From contig JACRDG010000053.1 of assembly GCA_016218715.1 (NCBI GenBank), forward strand, positions 124,001 through 188,000: 64,000 nucleotides of DNA, given 5' to 3'. Both the position numbers and the translations under genes were made by a program. A model generated the notes under the pieces. That model made no database searches. It saw only the letters and a list, made by a program, of their open reading frames with translations, and had not been told where the DNA came from. Below, piece by piece: positions 16,175 to 26,291 of this stretch. This DNA is from Desulfomonile tiedjei (GTDB lineage: Bacteria; Desulfobacterota; Desulfomonilia; Desulfomonilales; Desulfomonilaceae). Positions within the stretch are counted from its first letter, which is position 1, and each line of letters starts with the position of its first letter.

Positions 16175-16680
16175 TATCAATCTCTCCTTCGTCTTGGTTC
16201 TTGGATGGTTCGAGAAGACGATTATCGGCGATTGGGAGACGAACTACCATTCTTTCCATCGCCTTTTCTTTGTTAGACGGATTTCCTGCGCGGGTGTTAA
16301 ATGAATGCTTGCCCCAGGTCGTGTTGGCTTTCCGCTCGGCCCCCCTTAGTGCTCTTATTCTTAGCCCCGGTCGGGCATTCTTGTGGGCAGAGGTTCCGGT
16401 GATCAGCGCTGCCTCACTGGCTGTATTGGTGGTACAGGTAATGAGCGACCGAACGTGCGAAAAGGTGTACTAAGTTTGATTGCCCGATCTATCTGTCTGG
16501 CATGCCCAGTCCTCCCAGCGATCAGGCGAACTAAAAAAGACATGACAAAGCAGCATGTTAGGGATACGATGGTACGGGATGCGTCGAACACTCCGTACGT
16601 GGTTCTTCGCCCGGGACGATGACGCGGCTTTTGCAGATCCATGCTGGGTTATTTCGGCCTGCAGGCGAAGGAGGTCAGTT
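16175..16680. other. gene-free stretch with a repeat relic
   Basis: Apart from the partial composite repeat at 16409-16474, I find nothing. The frame of the following CDF gene extends back into this stretch, but that part has no membrane or CDF character. Confidence 0.4.
16409..16474 (+). repeat. partial copy of the composite repeat
   Basis: The left half (GCTGCCTC then ACTGGCTGTATTGGTGGTACAGG) matches the inner part of the 9634-9819 element. The right end (GTGCGAAAAGGTGTACTAAG) matches its terminus. The central REP hairpins are missing, so this is a deletion derivative. Confidence 0.55.
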
Positions 16681-17739
16681 GTGGATTCTAACGGCTCGTT
16701 CACAGCCTGCCGAAGCGACGGCGAAAAGATTGAATCAAGGAACGGTCCGGCGGAACAGGCGGCTCTCCGGTTCAATTTCCGCACCATGCTCGCCGCCTTC
16801 GTGGTTGGGATAACCTTGATGGGCCTCAAATTCGTGGGTTACTGGATCACCGGCTCATCAGCGATTCTCTCCGATGCACTCGAATCCATCATCAACGTGG
16901 TTGCCAGTGGGTTTGGGCTCGGCAGCATCTTGCTCTCGGCCAAACCCGCGGATGAAAGCCATCCTTACGGTCACGGAAAAATCGAGTTCTTTTCTGCTGG
17001 GTTCGAAGGGGCCCTCATCATCGGGGCTGCTTGCGGAATCTTCTATGAAGGGGTGAAGCAAATCCTGTGGCCCCAGGATCTCCTGCACCTGGACCAGGGA
17101 CTCCTCTTCCTCGTCCTCGCCGGCCTGGGCAACCTGGCGCTGGGGGTTATCCTGCTCAGGGTCGGTCGACGAACCAAGTCACTCGTCCTGGAGGCGGATG
17201 GAAGACACCTTCTGACCGACGTGTTTACATCCGCGGCCGTGCTCATCGGTGTCGCGGTGGTGTATTTCACAGGCTGGTTCCGGGTCGACGGACTGGTCGC
17301 CTGCCTGGCCGGCATCAATGTTGTGTTCTGGGGCCTGCAACTGGTTCGTGAGGCTTTCGGCGGCCTCATGCACGCGGCGGATCCTGCGTTGCTGGACGAG
17401 ATCTGCGATGTCCTCGCGCAACACAGAAAGGAAATCTGGATCGACGTCCACCGCCTCCGGGCCTGGAGATCCGGAAGGCGCCTCCACGTGGATTTCCACC
17501 TGGTCATGCCGAGAGAGATTCCGTTGGAGGATGCCCATCGGGAGGTCAAGGAACTGGAACGGGTCTTCGCGGAACACTTCGGCGCGACGTCGGATATTCT
17601 CATTCACCTGGACCCATGCGAAGAACCGGCATGTCCGGTCTGCGACCTTGACCCCTGCGACCTTCGCCGGGAGGTCGCAGGCCACAAGAAGATATGGAAC
17701 CGCAACAACTTAACAAGCGAAACCAACAACCACCATTAG
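16681..17739 (+). CDS. cation diffusion facilitator family transporter
   Basis: This encodes 352 residues from a GTG, chosen because AAGGAGGT sits five bases upstream. Family landmarks are SSAILSDALESIINVVASG (membrane helix with the metal-site acid), SHPYGHGKIEFF (cytoplasmic loop) and ADGRHLLTDVFTS (second metal half-site). Five to six membrane helices lead to a cytoplasmic ferredoxin-like domain (VHRLRAWRSGRRLHVDFHLV). The last 35 residues carry four cysteines (CEEPACPVCDLDPC), an unusual possible metal-binding tail. It probably exports Zn2+, Fe2+ or a similar divalent ion by proton antiport. Confidence 0.92.
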   Translation: MDSNGSFTACRSDGEKIESRNGPAEQAALRFNFRTMLAAFVVGITLMGLKFVGYWITGSSAILSDALESIINVVASGFGLGSILLSAKPADESHPYGHGKIEFFSAGFEGALIIGAACGIFYEGVKQILWPQDLLHLDQGLLFLVLAGLGNLALGVILLRVGRRTKSLVLEADGRHLLTDVFTSAAVLIGVAVVYFTGWFRVDGLVACLAGINVVFWGLQLVREAFGGLMHAADPALLDEICDVLAQHRKEIWIDVHRLRAWRSGRRLHVDFHLVMPREIPLEDAHREVKELERVFAEHFGATSDILIHLDPCEEPACPVCDLDPCDLRREVAGHKKIWNRNNLTSETNNHH

Positions 17740-18151
17740 CATTGCGAAGGTCTCAGACTACTGGGAGCACGTCTCCCGCTGCAAGTCAATTTTTTGCCGC
17801 ACAGAGTGAATCGATTCCCGGTCGATGGACATCTATACCGTAAAGCAGATGCCAAGAGCAACGGCCGATTCGATGGCTGCGGTCCTGGGGAACCGGTCAA
17901 AACTCTTGGCCTCTACCACAGAGGACTCGCGGTTCATAGCGGGCCACGAGGCCTGGTTCCGGCGATACCCATCGCCGAGTCTATTGAATCGCGGCTCCTG
18001 TAGCACGTTCCATTCTCCGGGGTGGGCAAAGGGTCCATTCCGGAGGGACAAGCGTGAGGACGCGATAGAACCCGCGAGACCTCACGTCTTCGCAGCACGG
18101 TGGTGCGCCCTGAGCATTGAGGGAGCGTCAAACCACGCGGGAGGGACGAAA
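17740..18151. other. gene-free stretch
   Basis: I find no recognisable gene, RNA or repeat in this stretch between the CDF gene and the small membrane peptide. Confidence 0.35.
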
Positions 18152-18292
18152 TTGCTCCAAGCGCTGGTTCTCATGGTTAAAGGGACCCTGATCCTTTGGG
18201 GTCTGTTTATGTCAGCAGCGGTGATCGCTGCACTGGTAAAGTTCTGGCTGTCGGGGAATGGGAGTTGCCTGAACTCGAATTGCCGGTTCTGA
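18152..18292 (+). CDS. small single-span membrane protein
   Basis: This encodes 46 residues from a TTG preceded by GGGAGGG at six bases. One hydrophobic helix (LILWGLFMSAAVIAALVKFWL) is followed by a short tail with two cysteines (GSCLNSNCRF). The call rests on the good ribosome site and membrane helix. No family is known. It lies about 190 bp before the ferritin-like gene. Confidence 0.35.
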   Translation: MLQALVLMVKGTLILWGLFMSAAVIAALVKFWLSGNGSCLNSNCRF

Positions 18293-18479
18293 CTGGCGAG
18301 TTACCCGGGAGACAACACGAGCGGAGGGATCGTTGTGTGGAGCGCTCTGTGATGTGGATTTTCGCGTTTTCGTAAGCGTGAGTCTGAGGGCGCAATGTGA
18401 TACAATACGTCCCCATGCACCCTCAGGATCTCGATACTTGAGGTTCGATTCGGGAGTTCTTAATTATCAGGAGGCTTGA

Positions 18480-18992
18480 ATGTTTGTTTTTGGAACCGCC
18501 GACGACGTCTTTGCTCTGGCCATTCGCATCAAGGAGAACGGGAGAGCCTTTTACTCGCAAGCTGCCCAAATGGGCGACGACCCGGTCGTGAAGAAGCTCT
18601 TTGAGGATCTGGCAATACTGGAAGGATGCCATATCGAGTGTTTCAAGTGTCTTCAGGGTCAGTTGCCCGACTACTTCCCGGAAGAGGCGGTATGGGACCC
18701 GGAAGGTTTGGCCAAGAGCTATCTGGAAGCGGCTGCAGATACCCATGTCTTTACCGCGGAAGCCGCGGCGGAACGACTGAAGAGGGTTCAGACCCCCATG
18801 GAAGCGCTGGACATGGCGCTGCAGTTCGAGAAGGATTCGGTGCACTTCTTCCTGGGTATTAAGGAGATGATCCCCGACGCGGCAGCGAAGACCGAACTCG
18901 ACAAACTCATCACCGATGAAATGGACCATATCCGCAGGTTGTCCCAGGCCAAGAAACAGTGTTCGCCGATCGAGTGCGAGATTCTGCCATAA
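18480..18992 (+). CDS. ferritin-like (rubrerythrin-type) protein
   Basis: This encodes 170 residues of a four-helix bundle. Metal-ligand-like carboxylates appear in AIRIKENGRAFYSQAAQ (helix 1), DLAILEGCHIECFKCLQG (helix 2), ALQFEKDSVHFFLGI (helix 3) and ITDEMDHIRRLSQAK (helix 4). This is the spacing of the rubrerythrin diiron site. The rubredoxin FeS4 domain is absent, so it is an erythrin-type stub. A role in peroxide removal or iron handling in the cytoplasm is likely. AGGAGG precedes the ATG. Confidence 0.85.
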   Translation: MFVFGTADDVFALAIRIKENGRAFYSQAAQMGDDPVVKKLFEDLAILEGCHIECFKCLQGQLPDYFPEEAVWDPEGLAKSYLEAAADTHVFTAEAAAERLKRVQTPMEALDMALQFEKDSVHFFLGIKEMIPDAAAKTELDKLITDEMDHIRRLSQAKKQCSPIECEILP

Positions 18993-19564
18993 TCCGGCAG
19001 CCTCTGGTGCCGCTCGTTGAATTCATGACACTGACGGCCTCGAGTTCTGGGGATACGCGGAGATAAGCTTGTCAGTTCGCGTCGACTCATCATGAGGAGT
19101 TCCTAAATACCCGGTTCCGCAAATGCGGGGTCTTGCCCGGGTGCCTGCCCCAAGGGCGTTCAGTGGGGCCGGCATCTTGCCGGCCGGAGAGGGAGCGGTC
19201 CCTTTCCGGAGAGTTCGGAATTCATCATGAGGACGTCGCAGCAATCCAGAGTGACGAAACCTCGGCACACGCGAACGGTTCTGTAGAGCTTTGCTCGCTT
19301 CTTCAGCGTACCTGAAAGCCTTCCCATACCGGGTGATTGCGCTTGACTTGAAGCCCAGCGGCTGATAATCTCGGCCCCAATGCGGCATTACCCGGCCGCG
19401 AACGACGTTTCCTCCGGATCTTCCAAACAGAATGCCACAGATCATGTGCCCACACGTTCCCCCGCTGCGTGTAGGTCGCCCTTGGAAGGGTCGTCCTGCT
19501 TCCGGCCTCTTATACCGAACTGCGGAAGGCGCGAGGACCGCGGCATACCGGAATGGGACGTAAC
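18993..19564. other. gene-free stretch before the cobamide genes
   Basis: This stretch holds the repeat cluster at 19096-19185. I looked for a cobalamin riboswitch B12-box before cobU and did not see one. There are no other supported genes. Confidence 0.4.
19096..19185. repeat. composite repeat relic with a REP core
   Basis: TTCCTAAATACCCGG then TTCCGCAAATGCGGGG at the left resembles a terminus of the composite element. At 19158-19185 a REP core in reverse orientation (GTTCAGTGGGGCC then GGCATCTTGCCGG) forms a hairpin. It lies downstream of the ferritin-like gene. Confidence 0.55.
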
Positions 19565-20116
19565 ATGGCCGATGTGATCCTCATCACCGGAGGAAGCCGA
19601 AGTGGAAAGTCCGATTACGCTCTGAAGACGGCAGAGTCATTGCCGGGCCCGAGAGCTTTTGTGGCCACCTGCCCTCCCCTCGACCAGGAGATGGCCGATC
19701 GCATCGAAAAGCACCGGCAGAAGCGGGCGAACTCGGACTGGCTTACCATCGAAGAGCCCTTTGACCTGGCAGGCGTTCTGCAGTCGCATCGCGATATCCG
19801 GCTCTTTCTCGTGGATTGTTTGACGCTCTGGATAAATAACCTGCTGTATCAGGCCCATCAGAACGGAACGAGCCTGAGTGAAGAAGAGACTTCCGCGCGG
19901 TGCGCCGAGGTCATCGAGATCTGTCAGGAACTTTCCGGAACGGTGATCTTTGTGACCAACGAGGTCGGATGGGGAATTGTGCCAGGCACTCCTCTTTCCC
20001 GGACCTATCGCGATCTCGTGGGCCGCTGCAATCAGGTCATCGCCGAGGCTGCCCGTCAGGTAACGCTCGTGGCGTGCGGTATTCCAATGACTTTGAAGGA
20101 GAGGAGATTTCTTTGA
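19565..20116 (+). CDS. cobU: adenosylcobinamide kinase/guanylyltransferase
   Basis: This encodes 183 residues. The P-loop GGSRSGKS is at residues 9-16. [20 protein letters not shown] carries the guanylate-attachment region, and [12 protein letters not shown] is the family signature. The enzyme phosphorylates adenosylcobinamide and adds GMP, during assembly of the cobamide nucleotide loop. ATG 19565 is chosen for GGGA six bases upstream; ATG 19553 is an in-frame alternative. The stop overlaps the cobT start. Confidence 0.93.
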   Translation: MADVILITGGSRSGKSDYALKTAESLPGPRAFVATCPPLDQEMADRIEKHRQKRANSDWLTIEEPFDLAGVLQSHRDIRLFLVDCLTLWINNLLYQAHQNGTSLSEEETSARCAEVIEICQELSGTVIFVTNEVGWGIVPGTPLSRTYRDLVGRCNQVIAEAARQVTLVACGIPMTLKERRFL

Positions 20117-21177
20117 CCCTTTTGAACCAGACCCTGACGCGGATCGTCCCTCAGGACGCGTCTGCTCGCGAACAAGCCAAGACCCGACTGGATCAACTCA
20201 CCATGCCGCACTGGGCCCTTGGCAGACTCATGGACCTGGCACTGGATCTGGCGGGGATGACGCGAACCGTCCGCCCGCAGGTGGACCGTCGAGTGGTGGT
20301 GGTCATGGCCGGTGACCATGGAGTGGTGGCAGAAGGAGTGACCAAGTATCCCCAGGAGGTCACCTGCCAAATGATTCTGAACTTCCTGCGCAAGGGCGCG
20401 GGGATCAATGCTCTCGCGCGGGTGGTCGAGGCCTCGGTCCTCGTGGTGAACATGGGTGTGGCAGGAGATCTGGGTAACCTGATCGGGCACGCATCGTTCA
20501 TTTCCAGGCCGGTCGGTCCTGGAACCCGCAACATGGCAGCAGGTCCTGCGATGACCCGTGAAGAAGCGCTCCGATCGATCGAAACGGGAATTCAACTTGC
20601 ACTCGACCTCGGACCATCCTACGATGTGTTGGGAACGGGCGAGATGGGGATCGGAAACACCACGCCGAGCAGTGCCATTGTCGCCGCCGTGACCGGTTCG
20701 TCGCCGGAGGAAGTAACTGGTCACGGGACCGGAATCGACGACGACCAGCACAGGCACAAGATCACCGTCGTGGAAAGAATCCTGGCGAGAAATAACCCCG
20801 ACCCTTCCGACCCCCTCGACGTGCTGACAAAAGTCGGCGGATTTGAGATCGGGGGCCTGGCAGGATTGATTCTCGGCGCAGCCTCGATGCAGAAACCGGT
20901 GGTGGTGGACGGCTTCATATCGACGGCCGCAGCGCTGATCGCCTATGGTCTGAGCGCTACGGCAGGGGAATACATGATAGCCGCGCACCGGAGTGTCGAG
21001 CGAGGCCACCAAGTGGCGTTGGATCACCTGAAGAAGCAGCCGCTCCTGGATCTGGACCTTAGATTGGGGGAAGGGACCGGAGCAGCTCTGGCGATGGCCT
21101 TTGTGGAGGCAGCGGTCAGGATCCTAACCGAAGTCGCGACCTTTGAAGAGGCTTCCGTATCTCAGGCAATCGAGTAA
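20113..21177 (+). CDS. cobT: nicotinate-nucleotide--dimethylbenzimidazole phosphoribosyltransferase
   Basis: This encodes 354 residues. The TTG start overlaps the cobU stop by four bases (TTGA) behind AGGAGAGGAG, which implies translational coupling. Family marks are [36 protein letters not shown], and [12 protein letters not shown] with the catalytic glutamate. It transfers phosphoribose from nicotinate mononucleotide to the lower base to make alpha-ribazole phosphate. With cobU it completes the nucleotide loop. The lower base actually used cannot be told. Confidence 0.95.
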   Translation: MTLLNQTLTRIVPQDASAREQAKTRLDQLTMPHWALGRLMDLALDLAGMTRTVRPQVDRRVVVVMAGDHGVVAEGVTKYPQEVTCQMILNFLRKGAGINALARVVEASVLVVNMGVAGDLGNLIGHASFISRPVGPGTRNMAAGPAMTREEALRSIETGIQLALDLGPSYDVLGTGEMGIGNTTPSSAIVAAVTGSSPEEVTGHGTGIDDDQHRHKITVVERILARNNPDPSDPLDVLTKVGGFEIGGLAGLILGAASMQKPVVVDGFISTAAALIAYGLSATAGEYMIAAHRSVERGHQVALDHLKKQPLLDLDLRLGEGTGAALAMAFVEAAVRILTEVATFEEASVSQAIE

Positions 21178-21300
21178 ACTGAAGAAGGGCACGCGATTCT
21201 GGCACACGGGGCCCTACCGCGACGAAGCCTAACTCGCGGAGGGTCTCGATCCTCCAAGAAATGACCACCTGCCCCTGATAATCCCCGGGAGAATGCGGGC

Positions 21301-22029
21301 ATGGAACCAGGGTTTCTCTATGGCATAAGTGTCGGGCCGGGCGACCCCGAGTTGCTGACGGTCAAGGCTGCCAAGATACTGGGGTCGTGTCTTCACATCT
21401 TTGTTCCGAAGAGCCGGGAAGGAGTGGAGAATGCGGTCGCGGCGATCATACGCGATTATCTCCGTAGCGACGCTGAGCTGCACCCAATCGGCTTCCCCAC
21501 GACCGTGGACCGGTCTGACCGGCACTCCGGATGGGAAGAACCCGCCAGGCGTATCGCGGAAGTGCTGGAGACCGGGCAGGATGCCTGCTTCCTCCTTCGC
21601 GGAGACATACTCCTCTATTCGACCTATCCCCATCTGTTGCGGGCCCTGCAGCGAAGGATACCGACTTTGAAAGTGCTCACCATTCCGGGAATTCCGCCGT
21701 TTTGCGCGGCCGCGGCGCTGGTTAACTTCCCGCTGGGTCGGGGGACCGAGACCGTCACGGTCGTTCCGGCCAGAGACGACCTGGAAGGCGTCAGGCGAGC
21801 CGTGGCCCAAGGCGGCGCAGTCATCCTGATCAATATCGGGCTGCGTCTCGGCGGGATATTGGATATCCTGGAAAATGCCGGAGTCTTCGGAAGGGCCGTA
21901 TTTGTGGCCAACGCCGGGTTGCACAACCAGTATGTGGAGAAAGACCTGAGTCGTCTCAGAGGACTCGATGCTGAAACAGGCCGGCATTCCACCATATTGA
22001 TTCAGGGCAAACCGGAAGATTTCACGTGA
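21301..22029 (+). CDS. cbiL: precorrin-2/cobalt-factor II C20-methyltransferase
   Basis: This encodes 242 residues of the tetrapyrrole methylase fold. The SAM-site strand-loop YGISVGPGDPELLTVKAAKI opens the protein, LLRGDILLYSTYPHLL is the second family loop, and TIPGIPPFCAAAALVNFPLG the third. It methylates C20 of precorrin-2 or its cobalt form. In an anaerobe the early-cobalt (CbiL) route is more likely than CobI. No other corrin-ring genes are in the window. It may be co-transcribed with cobT. Confidence 0.9.
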   Translation: MEPGFLYGISVGPGDPELLTVKAAKILGSCLHIFVPKSREGVENAVAAIIRDYLRSDAELHPIGFPTTVDRSDRHSGWEEPARRIAEVLETGQDACFLLRGDILLYSTYPHLLRALQRRIPTLKVLTIPGIPPFCAAAALVNFPLGRGTETVTVVPARDDLEGVRRAVAQGGAVILINIGLRLGGILDILENAGVFGRAVFVANAGLHNQYVEKDLSRLRGLDAETGRHSTILIQGKPEDFT

Positions 22030-22114
22030 GGCCGCTGCGCGCTTAGTGGGTCCGGGAGGAAACCCGGATGCCTGTTACGCAGCGCCGGCGATTCACGAAG
22101 AAAGGTCGAGTCAG

Positions 22115-22453
22115 ATGCTACCGGTCGCAGAACTGGCGGAAGAACACGGCCTTGACGTGGAAGACGTGATCGAACTGCTCAATGATTTTGTGAATTACAC
22201 CGAATTGGAAAACCTGCCCGCAATGAGACAAGGACTCGTGACCCGCGATCACTCGTCGGTGAGCAGAGCAGCTCACTCGATAAAGGGCGCGGCCATGAAC
22301 CTCAGGCTTGTCGAGATCGGGTCCTTGGCACGGCAGATCGAGGAGCAATCGAGAGCGGGCGATCTCGTGGGAATCGACGAATTGATGAACTCGCTGGCGG
22401 AACTCGTCAAAGGTCTGGCAGGGGAGCTTAGCGATCGGATTGTGGGCGGATAA
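22115..22453 (+). CDS. histidine-containing phosphotransfer (Hpt) protein
   Basis: This encodes 112 residues, a complete stand-alone Hpt four-helix domain. The phospho-accepting histidine is His54 in RAAHSIKGAAMNL. In multistep phosphorelays Hpt proteins pass phosphate between receiver domains. No histidine kinase is adjacent; a lone receiver lies at 49.5 kb but no link is implied. AAAGG precedes ATG 22115; the longer upstream frame has no Hpt character. Confidence 0.85.
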   Translation: MLPVAELAEEHGLDVEDVIELLNDFVNYTELENLPAMRQGLVTRDHSSVSRAAHSIKGAAMNLRLVEIGSLARQIEEQSRAGDLVGIDELMNSLAELVKGLAGELSDRIVGG

Positions 22454-22716
22454 CCTCGTTCCCTGAACCCGCCCGCGGACTACTTCGCGATGGCCATTGC
22501 GCGGCAAGGCCAGTTCCGGCCGGACCTCCTCCGGTTGGCAGGCCCTCCTTGAGAACGATCGGCCGCGCCTTTCGCCGCGGTTTGACATGGCGCGTCCTGC
22601 CGTTTATTCTGGCGATCCAGATCTGGAACTGGTAGACGAGACTCGAGGCTCACCCGGTTTTGCCACCGGTCGTCTCGAGCTGTGGCACATCCAAGTGTGC
22701 GTGGAGGACTTTCACT

Positions 22717-25700
22717 TTGTGCGGAATAGCAGGATTCCTGAGTAACCCTGATTGGCATAAGAAACAGGACCTTTCGTGGCTTGACCACATTATCGACGCT
22801 TGCGAGCGCTCCATCGCGTCCGAGAAATGGGAGGATCTCAGCAGACCGATCCAGGAACTGATCGGACGCTTCGACCAGTTGATGTGCTTCGACCTGCACA
22901 TGGCGCTGGTGGATGACCCGGAGACGCTGGCAAAGGTCGATCGACTCTCGCACATTCTCGCCCATTTGACCGAGCGGATCGCGACGGTCATTGCCGAACA
23001 TGGCAGGACCGACCTGCTGGAGCTTCTGGCTGAGGACAGCCGGGACTGCCACTGGCAATTGGAACAAGAGGTCCTCGGGAACGTCCACCGTACGACCAGG
23101 CTTCTCCCGCTCACGCTCAGTGCTTCCGATGCCACCCGTTCCCGACACTTTCTTGCCTGGAGCATCGAGCTGGTGATGGAGAACCTGGACCGACTGGAGG
23201 TGCGCGGGAGGGATTCTGCTGGCATCTCTATCCAATGCGTTCTTCCTGCCTCGACAGCGCCCCCGGTACCGCCCGAGTCTGGTTCCAGCCTGCGCTGCTA
23301 CCCTGGCGAGAAGGGGGAGAATACCGTAGAACGGCAGATGCATCTGGGGCAGTCCGCCGATGGGGCGCCGGTGTACACGTTTGTGCACAAGGTCGCCAAT
23401 CTCGTCGGCCGACTCGGCGACAACACCGCCGCGCTCCGTGAATCGATTCGCGACGACCCCTTCCTTTGGGAAATCGGCGCGACGATCGAAAGCATCAGCA
23501 TAGCAGCCCACACGCGATGGGCATCGAACGGCATCATCAGCTTGCCTAACTGCCATCCCGCCAACGGTGCGCTCCACGGAACGGACCACGATCAGAGCAG
23601 ACTAGACGTTGACGTGCAATTCGTCCTGAACGGAGACGTGGACAACTATCCGCTGCTGATGAGCGAACAGCTCGGTCAGAAGGGGTATGGAATCGACCCG
23701 GCCATTACCACCGATGCCAAGATCCTGCCGGTGTATTACCGGCTCGGTACCGATTGCAGCCAACCCCCGGAAGACCGGTTCGCGCACCTCATGAACGCGT
23801 GCGAAGGCTCGCTCGCCATTGTGATGCAGCATCCGCGGCATCCTCGGGCGTTGTTCCTCAGCCAAAAAGGGAGCGGCCAAAGCCTGTTTGTCGGCAGAGT
23901 CATCGACGGCTTTATCCTGGCATCCGAGGTTTACGGCCTGGCTGCACGGACGCGTCGCTCGTACGCGCTCATCGGGACCGAGCGAGGCGGAACACAGCTC
24001 ACACTGTCAGCGGAGACCGCAGCCGCGGACACGATGGTGGGCCGATACCTCGAAGATTTGCAGCCCTTCGAGATCGTGTCCGAACCGATCTACATCCATT
24101 CCCGAGACATCTTTCGCGGCTCATATGACTACTACTTCGAGAAGGAGATCAACGAGGCCCCCTCCAGCGTGCGCAAGACCATCAAGGGAAAGTACCGGAA
24201 AAGTGGGGGAAAGATCGACTTCGACCTGGACGGGAAAGGGGTGTTTCACACGCTCTTGGGCCGCCTGCGAGACCCTGACCAGCCACCGATCCGGCGGATC
24301 ATGTGTATCGGTCAAGGAACGGCTGCAGTAGCCGCCATGGGTACTGCTCACCTGATACACCGAGCGCTTGCCAGGTCTCGGATCACCGTCGGCTGGAGCA
24401 AGGCTTCGGAAATGTCGGGATTTCTGGCCAACGAGCCACTGAGCGATATGCTGGTCATAGCCATCTCTCAGAGCGGCACCACCACCGACACCAACCGCAC
24501 CGTGGACGTGGCCGGCATGCTCGGAGCCTGGATCCATGCCATTGTCAATCGTCGCAACTCTCCGCTCGTCTCCAAGTCGGACTCGCACCTCTATACGAGC
24601 GACGGCCGGGATGTGGAGATGGCAGTGGCATCGACCAAGGCCTTCTACTCGCAGATTGCCGCAGGCAAGCTTACCGCGCTGGTGCTGGCTCGAGAGCTGG
24701 AATGCCTCACCGATGATGAAATCTATCAAGAAATCACAGACCTGGAAGGACTGCCCGCGGCCATTGAAGCAGTGTTGAGCCTAAACCGGCTCATCAGGGA
24801 GAGCGCAGAGAAACTTGGCCCGAGCAGCAGAAACTGGGCCGTGGTGGGGAACGGACCGAACAAGATCGCTGCGGACGAAATCAGGATTAAACTCAGCGAG
24901 TTGTGCTACAAATCGATCCCCTGCGATTTCACCGAGGACAAGAAGCATATCGACCTGTCAACCGAGCCGCTCACCATCGTGATCGCGAACGACCTCCCCG
25001 AACAGATCGTCCAGGATACGGCCAAGGAAGTGGCAATCTTCAAGGCCCACAACGGGAAACCGCTGGTCATGTGCTCACAAGGGGAAAAAAGGTTCCATCC
25101 CTATTCAGAGATGCTCATCGAGCTGCCGATCATCGGCGGCGGACTCGGCTTCGTGCTCGCTACGGTCGCGGGCCATCTGTGGGGTTTCTACGCGGCCAAG
25201 GCCGTGGACGCCGGCGTTGAAGATATCAGAAAACTGCGTGCCATGCTGGCCGACGCTCTGGATAACCCAAGCGCATGGAACGCATCGGCAGTAAAGAGCA
25301 AGTTCACCGAGGTGTTGGAACCCATCGCCCGGGGCGAGATGAATGCAGCTCTCCCTGCGTCTACAGCGGCGTCACTGGCCCTGTACCGGGCACGATTGGA
25401 CGGTGACGTCTCGACCCCAACGGACCTCCGGGACGAAGTGGAAAAAGGTATCGCTCTGTTGAACAAGGCCGTCGAAGAGATGACCCGGCCCATCGACACC
25501 ATTCGCCATCAGGCCAAGACCGTAACGGTCGGCATTTCCCGGCCCCAGGAGATGCTTCCTCCCATCCTGTTGGCTGCTTTCGAAGAACTCTCCGTTGCGG
25601 CAACTCAGATAAAAGAACAGGACCGTCGGGCGTTGCGCGCCGTCGCACCCGTCATCTCCGAGGTGGCTGGCGGCCTGCTCTATCGACTCGTCCGCCCGTC

Positions 25701-26169
25701 CGGCAGCACTCCCGGCAGTAGGCCTGGAGATCCGCCCTGGATACAAGTGACCCAACGATTCGGTTTTTGTGAGGGAAAAACGTCTCGGTACGACAAGCCG
25801 AGGCCTGCAGGAGGAAGCAAGCGGACCGCACTCAGGCTCGAACGAGCCGTCTGGACTGCAGGACCTGGCGGAGACGAAAGCCTGGTGATCGTCCCCCTCA
25901 TCGACGAGACAGGTGGGGAAAGCCCGGGCATACTCCTCTTTCACCTGGTGTTTGCATCTCGGGCATCGGTGCAGCAGAAGCTGGGAATCATTCGGGGACT
26001 GGGTAACCGGTACCACGAGTTCGTGGAGCGGCTCGAAGAAGTGTCCGATTCCCGCAACCTCGAAGATGCGCTGGAACGGGTTCCTCCTCGCGACCTGATC
26101 CTCGCGCCGATCGAACGCCTTGCGGTTCCCGTAACCCATCCGGGGGGTGCGGACAGGCCTAGAATTTAG
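22717..26169 (+). CDS. very large GlmS-like glutamine amidotransferase/SIS protein
   Basis: This encodes 1,150 residues; ordinary GlmS has about 610. TTG 22717 is chosen because it puts cysteine second (MCGIAGFL), as class II amidotransferases require, with GGAGG nine bases upstream. A roughly 150-residue helical insert follows before RGRDSAGISI (163-169). Then come AHTRWASNG, FVLNGDVDNY, SIS domain 1 (CIGQGTAAVAAMG about 530, SQSGTTTDTNRT about 585) and SIS domain 2 (VVGNGPNKIAADEI about 708). The last 270 residues are an added helical and alpha-beta region I cannot assign. It probably makes glucosamine-6-phosphate or a related amino sugar. The extensions suggest regulation or another acceptor. 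Confidence 0.85.
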   Translation: MCGIAGFLSNPDWHKKQDLSWLDHIIDACERSIASEKWEDLSRPIQELIGRFDQLMCFDLHMALVDDPETLAKVDRLSHILAHLTERIATVIAEHGRTDLLELLAEDSRDCHWQLEQEVLGNVHRTTRLLPLTLSASDATRSRHFLAWSIELVMENLDRLEVRGRDSAGISIQCVLPASTAPPVPPESGSSLRCYPGEKGENTVERQMHLGQSADGAPVYTFVHKVANLVGRLGDNTAALRESIRDDPFLWEIGATIESISIAAHTRWASNGIISLPNCHPANGALHGTDHDQSRLDVDVQFVLNGDVDNYPLLMSEQLGQKGYGIDPAITTDAKILPVYYRLGTDCSQPPEDRFAHLMNACEGSLAIVMQHPRHPRALFLSQKGSGQSLFVGRVIDGFILASEVYGLAARTRRSYALIGTERGGTQLTLSAETAAADTMVGRYLEDLQPFEIVSEPIYIHSRDIFRGSYDYYFEKEINEAPSSVRKTIKGKYRKSGGKIDFDLDGKGVFHTLLGRLRDPDQPPIRRIMCIGQGTAAVAAMGTAHLIHRALARSRITVGWSKASEMSGFLANEPLSDMLVIAISQSGTTTDTNRTVDVAGMLGAWIHAIVNRRNSPLVSKSDSHLYTSDGRDVEMAVASTKAFYSQIAAGKLTALVLARELECLTDDEIYQEITDLEGLPAAIEAVLSLNRLIRESAEKLGPSSRNWAVVGNGPNKIAADEIRIKLSELCYKSIPCDFTEDKKHIDLSTEPLTIVIANDLPEQIVQDTAKEVAIFKAHNGKPLVMCSQGEKRFHPYSEMLIELPIIGGGLGFVLATVAGHLWGFYAAKAVDAGVEDIRKLRAMLADALDNPSAWNASAVKSKFTEVLEPIARGEMNAALPASTAASLALYRARLDGDVSTPTDLRDEVEKGIALLNKAVEEMTRPIDTIRHQAKTVTVGISRPQEMLPPILLAAFEELSVAATQIKEQDRRALRAVAPVISEVAGGLLYRLVRPSGSTPGSRPGDPPWIQVTQRFGFCEGKTSRYDKPRPAGGSKRTALRLERAVWTAGPGGDESLVIVPLIDETGGESPGILLFHLVFASRASVQQKLGIIRGLGNRYHEFVERLEEVSDSRNLEDALERVPPRDLILAPIERLAVPVTHPGGADRPRI

Positions 26170-26291
26170 GGAAAACTCCGTTGTGCAAATAGGTTGCGGC
26201 CGGACCAGCCCGTTGAAAGCGAGTCGCCATAAGGCTCTCTAGTGGAGCTCAACACCTTACCTTGAATTCATAGATCTCTGGGAGGCCGAAG

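Noticed and set aside
22480-23589. Long minus-strand open frame opposite the GlmS-like gene
   Set aside because: It is rich in Arg, Gly and His without domain features and mirrors the real gene's codon positions.
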